This document shows positions 36,490-44,736 of a DNA stretch of 64,000 bases, in pieces (the first letter of the stretch is position 1; each line of letters opens with the position of its first letter). Origin of the DNA: Clostridia bacterium (GTDB taxonomy: Bacteria; Bacillota; Clostridia; Oscillospirales; Acutalibacteraceae). Below the pieces are notes generated by a model. That model did not search any database. It saw nothing but the letters and a program-made list of their open reading frames with translations, and was not told the DNA's origin. Made by a program: the position numbers and the translations under genes. The DNA is taken from contig JAQXOB010000020.1 of NCBI GenBank assembly GCA_029098305.1, positions 1 to 64,000 of the forward strand, read 5' to 3'.

Positions 36490-37480
36490 TTCACGAATAC
36501 AGATTTTAAAAGTTTTAGAGATTCTAAATAAATATTCAGACTGCGATCATTGCATTAATGCCTCTCAAATAGAAGAGAAGCTGTTAGAATTGGGCATAAA
36601 GGCAGAAAGACGTTCTATTTATAAAGATATAGCAGCTTTGAATAGCTGTGGCTATGAGATTAACAGAGGTTCTTCAAAAAAAGACGGATATTATTGTGAT
36701 AGTCGAGAATTCGAGCTTCCAGAGATACGTTTGCTGATAGACGCAGTTGAGGGTACACCGTTTATTACAAGAAAAAAGACACAGCAGTTAAAAAAGCACT
36801 TGTTATCACTTTTAAGTGTTTATCAAGCAGAATCATTCTCTAGCGAGTTATATATGGACGATCGCTCAAAGTTCAAAAATGAAGAGATATATTATAATGT
36901 CGATAGAATAAACGAAGCGATAAAAAATAAGAAGAAAATTAAATTTGTATATTATCATAAGGTGATAAAAGAAGGAAAGTTATGTAATGATAGCGGCAGA
37001 GAGTTTATAGTTAGTCCTTATGGTCTCTTTTGGCTTGATGACAGATATTATCTTGCAGGAAACTATGAAAAATATGACACTATCGCAAATTATCGCATAG
37101 ACAGGATGAAAAAGGTAGAGATTCTTGATGAAGAATGTCGTAATGTTTCTGAGGTTTATTCGAAAGAGTTATTTGATACCGCAGAATACGTAAGACTTAA
37201 TGTTGAAGCGTTTTCCGGTGAAAGCGAACAAGTTAAATTGAAATTTCCTCCATATCTCCTTGATGTAATTACAGATAAGTTTGGAGAAGATATCGAGTTT
37301 GTAAAAAAAGGTAATACTTCAATAACCACCACGTTAGAGCTAAATATAAGTGATGGACTTATAAACTGGCTTCTACCATATGCAGATAAAATAGAGATAT
37401 TATATCCTGAAAAATTGAAATCAGAATTGATAGGAAGATTACATAAAATTAACGATTTTCTAAAAACTGATATAGTTTAA
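36455..37480 (+). CDS. WYL-domain transcriptional regulator
   Basis: 341 residues: an N-terminal winged helix-turn-helix (ILKVLEILNKY... INASQIEEKLLELGIKAERRSIYKDIAAL), a linker, then a WYL domain (INEAIKNKKKIKFVYY... FIVSPYGLFWLDDRYYLAGNYE... YRIDRMKKVEIL) and a C-terminal WCX-like extension. WYL proteins sense ligands, sometimes nucleic acids or nucleotides, and control DNA-damage, defence or metabolic genes. ATG 36455 and ATG 36473 are both possible starts. It sits 21 bases before rex. Confidence 0.88.
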   Translation: MSLCMSMNTKNNSRIQILKVLEILNKYSDCDHCINASQIEEKLLELGIKAERRSIYKDIAALNSCGYEINRGSSKKDGYYCDSREFELPEIRLLIDAVEGTPFITRKKTQQLKKHLLSLLSVYQAESFSSELYMDDRSKFKNEEIYYNVDRINEAIKNKKKIKFVYYHKVIKEGKLCNDSGREFIVSPYGLFWLDDRYYLAGNYEKYDTIANYRIDRMKKVEILDEECRNVSEVYSKELFDTAEYVRLNVEAFSGESEQVKLKFPPYLLDVITDKFGEDIEFVKKGNTSITTTLELNISDGLINWLLPYADKIEILYPEKLKSELIGRLHKINDFLKTDIV

Positions 37481-37501
37481 ATCAAATGTGGGTGAAATAC
37501 T

Positions 37502-38155
37502 ATGGAAAACCAAAACAATTTTTTTCGTTCCGAAAATAAAATATCCTCACTGGTAATTAAAAGATTACCTAAATATTATCGTATATTAACTGAACAACAA
37601 GCAAAAGGCGAGTTAAAAATATCATCTTCTCAGCTTGCCAGGCTATCAGGTACCACCGCTTCACAGATCAGGCAGGATTTTTCACTCTTCGGAGGTTTTG
37701 GCCAGCAAGGGTTTGGTTATAATATAGAGTTTTTGCTTGGTGAAATAAAACGTATAATCGGTGTTGACAAACAACATAAGGCAATACTCATCGGTGTGGG
37801 TAACCTTGGCAAAGCACTGATTCACCATATGAATTTTGAAAGTAGTGGCTTCTCACTTATTGGTGCATTTGATAGTTCAGATGATATTATTGATAAAACT
37901 GTTGGCGAAATAAAAATTCGATCAATAGATGAGGTTAAAAGCTTTTGCAGAATAAACAAAGTTCACACCGCTATTATATGTATACCAAATGATGAGGCAG
38001 AAAAAGTTGTAGAAGAATTGTATGAAGCCAATGTCTACAATTTCTGGAACTTTAGTGATTATAATATAAAAATGAATTATCCGGATGTAAATGTTGAAAC
38101 AGTTAAGTTACGAGATAGCCTGATGTGTCTTTGTTATCTTGCAACAAATGAATAA
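37502..38155 (+). CDS. rex: Redox-sensing transcriptional repressor Rex
   Basis: 217 residues. The N-terminal winged helix (LPKYYRIL... ISSSQLARLSGTTASQIRQDFSLFGGFGQQGFGYNI) and the Rossmann domain with IGVGNLGKAL are complete Rex signatures. Rex binds operators when NADH/NAD is low and leaves them when NADH rises, controlling fermentation genes. Only 24 bases separate it from the secreted protease gene downstream. Confidence 0.97.
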   Translation: MENQNNFFRSENKISSLVIKRLPKYYRILTEQQAKGELKISSSQLARLSGTTASQIRQDFSLFGGFGQQGFGYNIEFLLGEIKRIIGVDKQHKAILIGVGNLGKALIHHMNFESSGFSLIGAFDSSDDIIDKTVGEIKIRSIDEVKSFCRINKVHTAIICIPNDEAEKVVEELYEANVYNFWNFSDYNIKMNYPDVNVETVKLRDSLMCLCYLATNE

Positions 38156-38179
38156 TATAGCAGAGAAAGGAACATTGTT

Positions 38180-41100
38180 ATGAAATTGTTAAATAAAATT
38201 ACAAGTATATTGCTCACAGTATTGCTTCTCTTAACTTCTGTCCCGACCCTTAGTTCACTTGCTATTAGTGAAGATGATAATGTTGTCCCAAATGTTATAA
38301 ACCAGGAAACTGAATCAGAAGCTGTGTCATCTAAGCCATTGCTCTATAATCCTGCGACTGATACTTTAAGAAGTGACCTTAGAAAACTTGATTCTGAGAT
38401 GATGCAAGGAAATGAAACACGTGTAAGACAAAGCTCATCATCAAAGGTGCTTCCTGAGGCATCTTTGCCATCTTCTTGTGATTTACGTGGCACAAAATAC
38501 TTGCCTCCGATTACAAATCAGGGCGATTTAGGCTCATGTGTATCTGAAGCAAATACCTATATGCAATTTTCAAATGCTGTTGCCAGATATGTAGAAGCAA
38601 ATGGTATTGATTCTAACTGGAATCCATCTAAAAACAAAAAATATACTTTCTCACCAAAATGGACATATAATCTTGCCGGTGCTAATGTTTCAAAGGTTTA
38701 TGATGCACTTGCAGATCATGGTGCTGTTACATATGATGGATATGTTTTTGATGAGAAAAAAACTGGCGGACATACTAAACTGCCCACACAAAACAATGTA
38801 GAAATAAGAACTGAAGAAACCATGTATTCAGCTCTGAAATATCGTTTAAAGGAAAAAGAGGGCTATGATGAATATGATATGAATTCATATTCTTTCAGTC
38901 TTACCACTACTTCAAAAGGTAGGGAGCTTCTTAATACAATCAAATCTGCCATAAATCAAGGTAATGTTGTGTCGACCGTTGCATATCCATTCAGATGGAT
39001 ATATACAAGAACATCTAAAGCCGGAGATATAGCAAAACTAGGCGAACACGTTATTGTAACAGCACAAGGCGAAGATATGGGACGTCATTGTGTTGCTATA
39101 GTTGGTTATGATGACAATGTAGAAGCACAGTTTGGATCCGTAACAATGAAAGGAGCATTCTTGATAGCAAATTCTTGGGGTGCATCATGGAAAAACAAAG
39201 GCTATGTATGGATGATGTATGATGCTGTCAATCAGGAATCTCAATTTACCGCACTCAATAATTCTTCTCTATACAAATGTGGTATGAATATTACCATTGA
39301 TGGTTCATTAAAGGTATATTCATCTACGTTCTATTCAGAATCCTCCAACTGGCAGTTTACCGATAAAGGTAGCACTACAATTAACGGTAAATCTTATAGA
39401 AAGTACACTATTGCACGTTCAAGTGGTATTGATGCTTCTATAGGACCTTATATAACGTATTCAAATATGTCTCCTACATCAGCTCCTTTGCTTACAATTG
39501 AGCCTACAGTTTTTTCTGAGTGGTGTATGATTCCATATTCTGATATTACTAAATTCAGTGGCTTTGACAGTGCTAATTACAATAAAGATTACTTAGATAC
39601 ATATTGGCTTTGTCCTGCAAATGGTGATTATGTCGGCAAATATTTTCTAGACTGTGGTAAACAGGTTACGGTACAGGGACGATCCATAGGCATGAGTGCT
39701 TTTAATAAAGGCGCTACACCGGAGGCACATAGCTTAACTCTATCCGGAGCTTACGCAACATCACAAGGTCAAAACTTCGTTGTAAAAATGGTAGCTAAGG
39801 CTAGCCCTGTTCAAAAACTCCAGCGTCAGCCTGCACTTGATTTATTCTGTATATTATATTGGGACCGTGATGTTACAGTTGATATGCCGGATCTAATGCT
39901 TGAGGTAGATGCACAGGTTTATGATAGAGATGATATCAACCTAAAAGTGTTTAACAGCAGAATAATAACTGAGTATTACAAACCGTTTATGTTTGAAGAT
40001 ATTGAGTCCCGTCCGTTCAGAGGTTTTTCATTCAGTGGTGTTGAAGCAGCAAAAATGACATCACCTCAGAGCGTAAAACTATATTTTAATTTAGATTGCT
40101 TAAGCCTTTATAGTGATAAACAGTACACAGATTACACCTGGGGTGCAAAGGTTTACTGTGATAGCGTAAGTGGTAAGCCTGTTAATATAACAGGATTCAA
40201 AATTATTTCAGGAAAAACTAACAAGGTTATTTCCGGCGGTAATTTCTCTACGGCTGTAAAGCTTTCAGACGGAGATAGCAGGGTATTTGAATATTCTGTT
40301 TCTTCAAATCTATCTATTAAAAGTACAGATAAAACAACTGTTTCTGCTAAATCCGGTGAAGATAGTATTACATTAACCTGGACAGGTGTAGAAAATGCGG
40401 ATGGATATATTGTGTATAGACGTTTTCCGGGAGAAAAAATGTGGGGAAAAATAGCAACTTTAAGTTGTGGTAGTGCTAAGGGCTACGTTGATAAGAGTTG
40501 CTCTGCCGGAAAAATATATTATTATATGGTAATGCCGTATAGCGTGAGTAACAATACTTACACATATGGCGCTCATAGCAACCAGAGTAATGCATCAGCA
40601 CTGATTGGAAGTTCTAGTCTAATAAGTGTAACAGAAGGAAATTCCGGTATTACTCTTAAATGGACATCGGCTAAATATGCAAACGGATATCGTGTTCTAA
40701 AAAGAAAACCAAAGGATACGGTGTGGTCTGTCGAAAAAGTTTTGGGTAATGTTACACAGTATGTGTGCAGTAATGTTTCACAAGCAGAAGAGTATTACTT
40801 TACAGTGCAACCATTATTTACAAGTGGTCAATACACTGTATATGGAAGTTTTGACGCAGTGGGAAAAATAGGGTATCTTAGCCCAAAATCTAATTATATA
40901 TTTAAATCAGGCGACGTAGTAACGCTCAGTGAAGATGCCAGATTGATAGATTCGACTTTAATTAACAATGCTTTAACTAACTATCAGTTTCTAGTTAAAT
41001 CTGTTGATAATAAGTACGCAAGTCTTACTATCACATTAAACTCTAAACTATTTGTGAATGGTCTAACTGTATTTGATTTCTTGTCCTTCTTTGGACATGA

Positions 41101-42367
41101 TGTGTTTAACACACCTAATTATCAAACAATCATTGACACAGTGCTAAGCGGAAGGGATTATTATCTTAGCTTTGAAATAAGCACATATTATTTAAATTTC
41201 CTTTATTCTTATGGCCAAGTCGATAGTGATATTATGGGTGATACAGATGATTTTTCTGTTGAGATAGCCCCAGATTCAGACACAGCTTTTGATGATTCAG
41301 ACGAATTTGATTGGGATTCATGGGAAGATATTACTGATGAAACAGATGATGATGTAATGTTCGATGTAGATACTGATGAATTTATAATTGATCTACCTCT
41401 AATAACAATAACAACAGATCTTGACAATACGTCTGATTCTCCTACAAAAGAGCCTATAATTTATGATTTTAAAGTTGGTGACACTGTTCATCTACTTAAT
41501 GGTTCTCAGTTAGGCGACAATGATACCATACAATATGAAGGACTTGTGCTTGACTACAGAGTAGTATTAATTGAGGAAGATGCTGTTACACTTCGTCTCG
41601 ATGTAAATCCTGAACTTATGAAAGAACTGGATGTTGATACAGAGGGAATGCTTTCAATCATCGGTTGTTCGCACGATAGCCAAGATTTTGATTATAGTAC
41701 ATATGTTTCAGCTATTACAGCCGGTAAAGGCTATAGCTTCTATTTTATGGTGCCTATAAGCAGTCTGACCTATGAGAAGCCAAGAACTACAGATAAAGAA
41801 AATTATAATACTACTGATACTGACTTTGGTTTTGCTCAAGGTGATGTAGTTAATTTGTTAAGTGGTGCATCAAATCTAAATGGTTCTTCAATCAGCAAAA
41901 ACTTATTTAATCTTGATTACACTGTGCTTCAAATTAGCGAAGAGGGTGAGCTTTCACTCATGATTAATGTAAGTAATAACCTTCTTGACAATCTAAAAAT
42001 AAGTCTTAGTGAGTTTATTTATTCAATCGGATTCGAAGATCTTAACGATATGGATATCGAATACGAGTATGCTAAAGAGATTTTAGAAGATAATCACGAA
42101 TTCTCCGTTGTCTTTACAGTGTCGTATAAGTACGCTAAAAAGGTTCGTTCTGCTTCAAAGGGTTTGACCGGAGATGCTGACTGCAATGGCGAAGTAAACA
42201 TGGTAGATGTGACGACTATTCAAAAAGTTATCGCTATGCTTAGCTCGTTTGATGATTATGGCGCAATGTCAAATGCAAATGCTGATTGTGACCATAGCGG
42301 AGAGGTTAATATGCAGGATGTTACATTGCTGCAAAGATTTATCGCACAGCTTGTAAGCAGTTTGTAA
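38180..42367 (+). CDS. Secreted papain-like (C1) protease with dockerin and a triple repeat
   Basis: 1395 residues. A signal peptide (about 1-30) is followed by a C1A-type peptidase domain (about 95-350) with the oxyanion Gln114, nucleophile Cys120 (NQGDLGSC), His303 (GRHCVAIVGYDD) and Asn331 (NSWGASWKNKGY), so the triad is intact. A region of unknown fold follows (350-710), then two fibronectin-III-like domains (about 718-810 and 813-900), three divergent copies of an unknown domain of about 100 residues (908-1004, 1097-1195, 1218-1318) with Asp/Thr/Ser-rich linkers, and a C-terminal type I dockerin (1331-1395). It should be exported and docked on a cohesin. Its substrate is unknown. AAAGGA precedes the ATG; rex lies 24 bases upstream. 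Confidence 0.93.
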   Translation: MKLLNKITSILLTVLLLLTSVPTLSSLAISEDDNVVPNVINQETESEAVSSKPLLYNPATDTLRSDLRKLDSEMMQGNETRVRQSSSSKVLPEASLPSSCDLRGTKYLPPITNQGDLGSCVSEANTYMQFSNAVARYVEANGIDSNWNPSKNKKYTFSPKWTYNLAGANVSKVYDALADHGAVTYDGYVFDEKKTGGHTKLPTQNNVEIRTEETMYSALKYRLKEKEGYDEYDMNSYSFSLTTTSKGRELLNTIKSAINQGNVVSTVAYPFRWIYTRTSKAGDIAKLGEHVIVTAQGEDMGRHCVAIVGYDDNVEAQFGSVTMKGAFLIANSWGASWKNKGYVWMMYDAVNQESQFTALNNSSLYKCGMNITIDGSLKVYSSTFYSESSNWQFTDKGSTTINGKSYRKYTIARSSGIDASIGPYITYSNMSPTSAPLLTIEPTVFSEWCMIPYSDITKFSGFDSANYNKDYLDTYWLCPANGDYVGKYFLDCGKQVTVQGRSIGMSAFNKGATPEAHSLTLSGAYATSQGQNFVVKMVAKASPVQKLQRQPALDLFCILYWDRDVTVDMPDLMLEVDAQVYDRDDINLKVFNSRIITEYYKPFMFEDIESRPFRGFSFSGVEAAKMTSPQSVKLYFNLDCLSLYSDKQYTDYTWGAKVYCDSVSGKPVNITGFKIISGKTNKVISGGNFSTAVKLSDGDSRVFEYSVSSNLSIKSTDKTTVSAKSGEDSITLTWTGVENADGYIVYRRFPGEKMWGKIATLSCGSAKGYVDKSCSAGKIYYYMVMPYSVSNNTYTYGAHSNQSNASALIGSSSLISVTEGNSGITLKWTSAKYANGYRVLKRKPKDTVWSVEKVLGNVTQYVCSNVSQAEEYYFTVQPLFTSGQYTVYGSFDAVGKIGYLSPKSNYIFKSGDVVTLSEDARLIDSTLINNALTNYQFLVKSVDNKYASLTITLNSKLFVNGLTVFDFLSFFGHDVFNTPNYQTIIDTVLSGRDYYLSFEISTYYLNFLYSYGQVDSDIMGDTDDFSVEIAPDSDTAFDDSDEFDWDSWEDITDETDDDVMFDVDTDEFIIDLPLITITTDLDNTSDSPTKEPIIYDFKVGDTVHLLNGSQLGDNDTIQYEGLVLDYRVVLIEEDAVTLRLDVNPELMKELDVDTEGMLSIIGCSHDSQDFDYSTYVSAITAGKGYSFYFMVPISSLTYEKPRTTDKENYNTTDTDFGFAQGDVVNLLSGASNLNGSSISKNLFNLDYTVLQISEEGELSLMINVSNNLLDNLKISLSEFIYSIGFEDLNDMDIEYEYAKEILEDNHEFSVVFTVSYKYAKKVRSASKGLTGDADCNGEVNMVDVTTIQKVIAMLSSFDDYGAMSNANADCDHSGEVNMQDVTLLQRFIAQLVSSL
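40901..42133 (+). repeat. Three divergent copies of an undescribed protein domain
   Basis: Within the protease, copies encoded at 40901-41191, 41468-41764 and 41831-42133 share F-x-x-GD-x-V-x-L at the start, an aromatic-Y strand around residue 30, an alternating hydrophobic strand ending in N, a central L-rich helix with FG, IGC or IGF, and a final strand of alternating aromatic/hydrophobic residues. DNA identity between copies is low, so this is an old protein-level repeat. I do not recognise the family. Confidence 0.65.
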
Positions 42368-42388
42368 CGAATAGGTAGGAGGAATATT

Positions 42389-43078
42389 TTGAAAATAATC
42401 ACTAGATTTTTCTCAATATTTATTATATGCATTCTTCTGATCTCTTCAATGTTTGGATGCGAATCATCTGATCAACAAGTCGATGATACCAATTTGATGG
42501 ATTGGAAACAGTTTTTCGCTACCTATAGCCAAACATATAACCCTGCATTTCAAAGTTTTATCGAAAACAATGATATTAACATGAATTCGAGACTTGCATT
42601 TTCTAGTGGCGAGGTTACTTTTGCAATGTGTTATGCCTTCTTCACCAAAGATGCTCAACAGGATTTAACTGAGATTTTTTCTTATCTTGGTTATGAGAAT
42701 ATAGAGTATTTTGAAGAAGGCGATACAGCTTATTTTGTAGCTGACTATGATGATTTAAAGATTAAATATGAGATGATTTATAGAAATAATTCTGCTCAAT
42801 TAACATATTTTGCTGATGGCGTTTTATTAGAGAAAATGTCTGTATGTTTATGTGATAGCTATATAGCCAAAACATATACAGATACAAAATATGAGTGCAG
42901 ATATGTGATTTATGGTAATGGGGATATATACATAGGTAAAGATAAGGGAAAAGATGATTTAAAAATATCTCTATTAAATAATCAAAAGAAAGCAAAATCA
43001 CCATCATTTATTACAAATATGGCTGGAGTATGCAAGTATGTTTCCGGCGAACTATCGTTTGATGGAATACTAGCTTGA
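42389..43078 (+). CDS. Putative secreted lipoprotein of unknown function
   Basis: 229 residues. The N-terminus is a hydrophobic signal ending SSMFGC, a slightly atypical lipobox, so Cys24 is a likely lipid anchor. The mature part begins with acidic residues and has alternating strands rich in Tyr and Phe. No known domain is recognised. The start is TTG after a strong AGGAGGA. It lies 21 bases after the dockerin protease and 41 before the dockerin deacetylase, so the three secreted proteins are probably coexpressed. It lacks a dockerin and would stay on the membrane. Confidence 0.75.
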   Translation: MKIITRFFSIFIICILLISSMFGCESSDQQVDDTNLMDWKQFFATYSQTYNPAFQSFIENNDINMNSRLAFSSGEVTFAMCYAFFTKDAQQDLTEIFSYLGYENIEYFEEGDTAYFVADYDDLKIKYEMIYRNNSAQLTYFADGVLLEKMSVCLCDSYIAKTYTDTKYECRYVIYGNGDIYIGKDKGKDDLKISLLNNQKKAKSPSFITNMAGVCKYVSGELSFDGILA

Positions 43079-43119
43079 TTTTTATATTCTAACTTAAATT
43101 ACTATTCGGAGAATATACT

Positions 43120-44532
43120 ATGAAAAAATTCTGTTGTCTTATAGTTTCATTACTTTTAATTTCTTGTATTATACAAAGTTCTCTCACCACTGTATATGCG
43201 ACAAAAATTGAATTTTATGAGGAAAATATTATTTATGGCGATATCGACAACGATGGACGTGTTACACTATCTGATGTAACATATTTGCAACGTGCAACGG
43301 CAAATTTATGTATACTAAACACAAATCAGAATTGTGCAGGTGATCTCGATTGTGATAACCAATGCTCATTGAAGGATGTTGTTATAATACAAAAACTAAT
43401 AGCTAAATTGATATCGTTATCACCTGAATTTAAGTCTAAAAATATAGTAATAGGAAAAGGAGAGAGTTGTTCTGTTGCTATTGTTGATGATTTAGGCTAT
43501 AACTCAAAGATAAGATATACTTCTTCAAATCCAAATGTTATCAATGTAGATTCTAATGGAAAAATTACCGGAGTTGGAGTAGGCTCATGTGTTATATTTT
43601 CTGTAAACCTACTTGGAAAAACCTCAAGTTTGAATGTAACCGTGAAAGAAGAACCAATAAAATTTACGTTGAATCACTCAAGGTTTAATCTAAAACCAGG
43701 TGATTCCCTTGATTTAAACAGTTATGTTAATAAAGGAGCAGCTGCATATGTTAGAAAATATCTAACTTCTGATCAATCGATCGCAAGTGTAAACAACTAT
43801 GGTATCGTAAAAGCTAAAAAAGAGGGTACCGTAAAAATAACCTGTAAAATCTACAACGGATTAACAGCAAGTTGCAACATAACCATAAAAAAAATTCCCG
43901 ATAGAATAAGGACAAATCTAAATCCAAATAAGCCTATGGTTGCGCTCACTTTTGATGATGGTCCGAACTACTCCTCTACATCCTTAATTCTAGATACATT
44001 AGAAAAATACAATGCCAGAGCAACTTTCTTTGTTGTCGGATGCAACCTTTACGGCAACAATGCAAAGTCAATGAAGAGAGCATATGAAATGGGCTGTGAG
44101 ATTGGTAATCATACATATAGCCATCAATATTTTTGCAATATATCGGCTACTACAGCAAAAGCAGAAATAAACGGATGTAGTAAGGCTATTTACAACGTAA
44201 TCGGCTGTTATCCTACTGTATTTCGACTACCTGGTGGAATCTCTGTGTCATCCTATTTACAATATACTAAGGCACCGGTTATTAACTGGTCTGTAGACAC
44301 CAGAGATTGGGAAAGTCTTAATTCAAACAGTGTATATAATATTGCTATGAGCCAGTCTGGTGACGGTGATATAGTTCTTATGCATGATTTATATATGTCT
44401 ACAGCATATGCTTCACAGAGAATCATTACCGATTTGGTAAACAATGGATATCAATTAGTTACTATAAGCGAATTGGCATATTATAAAGGTTATAATTTAA
44501 ATAATGGTAGTATTTACTACAAACTAAACTAA
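43120..44532 (+). CDS. Secreted polysaccharide deacetylase (CE4) with N-terminal dockerin
   Basis: 470 residues. A signal peptide (1-27) is followed immediately by a type I dockerin (about 40-105: GDIDNDGRVTLSDV and GDLDCDNQCSLKDV), two bacterial Ig-like (BIG2) domains (about 108-260, with NPNVINVDSNGKITGVGVG and DQSIASVNNYGIVKAKKEG), and a NodB/CE4 domain with TFDDGP (Asp279, Asp280), His331 and His335 (NHTYSH), FRLPGG and LMHD. The metal-binding set is complete. Substrates could be acetyl-xylan, chitin or peptidoglycan. The dockerin is N-terminal here but C-terminal in the protease upstream. A terminator follows. Confidence 0.93.
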   Translation: MKKFCCLIVSLLLISCIIQSSLTTVYATKIEFYEENIIYGDIDNDGRVTLSDVTYLQRATANLCILNTNQNCAGDLDCDNQCSLKDVVIIQKLIAKLISLSPEFKSKNIVIGKGESCSVAIVDDLGYNSKIRYTSSNPNVINVDSNGKITGVGVGSCVIFSVNLLGKTSSLNVTVKEEPIKFTLNHSRFNLKPGDSLDLNSYVNKGAAAYVRKYLTSDQSIASVNNYGIVKAKKEGTVKITCKIYNGLTASCNITIKKIPDRIRTNLNPNKPMVALTFDDGPNYSSTSLILDTLEKYNARATFFVVGCNLYGNNAKSMKRAYEMGCEIGNHTYSHQYFCNISATTAKAEINGCSKAIYNVIGCYPTVFRLPGGISVSSYLQYTKAPVINWSVDTRDWESLNSNSVYNIAMSQSGDGDIVLMHDLYMSTAYASQRIITDLVNNGYQLVTISELAYYKGYNLNNGSIYYKLN

Positions 44533-44562
44533 TTATTATAAGTAATTATTAAGAAAACTATT

Positions 44563-44600
44563 AAGGTGTGTGTGCTATAATAGCTCATACACCTTATTTA
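44563..44600 (+). terminator. Terminator after the secreted-protein block
   Basis: AAGGTGTGTG (44563-44572) pairs with CATACACCTT (44586-44595) with one G-U, and an inner TGCT/AGCT-like extension. The tail is AT-rich (ATTTATATTATT) rather than a clean T run. Confidence 0.6.
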
Positions 44601-44664
44601 TATTATTAATGATATATCTTCATATCCTTGTTACAAAGAAATGTAATGAATTTTATATTGTCTA

Positions 44665-44693
44665 TTGGAAAATAAAATTTATTATGGTATAAT
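44665..44693 (+). promoter_or_regulatory. Sigma-A promoter of yfhO
   Basis: -35 TTGGAA (44665-44670), 17-base spacer, perfect -10 TATAAT (44688-44693) preceded by TGG. It starts a new transcription unit after the terminator at 44563. Confidence 0.7.
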
Positions 44694-44736
44694 AAAAAAG
44701 AGCTTATTTTTGTTTATACTATAGGAGATAAAAAAT

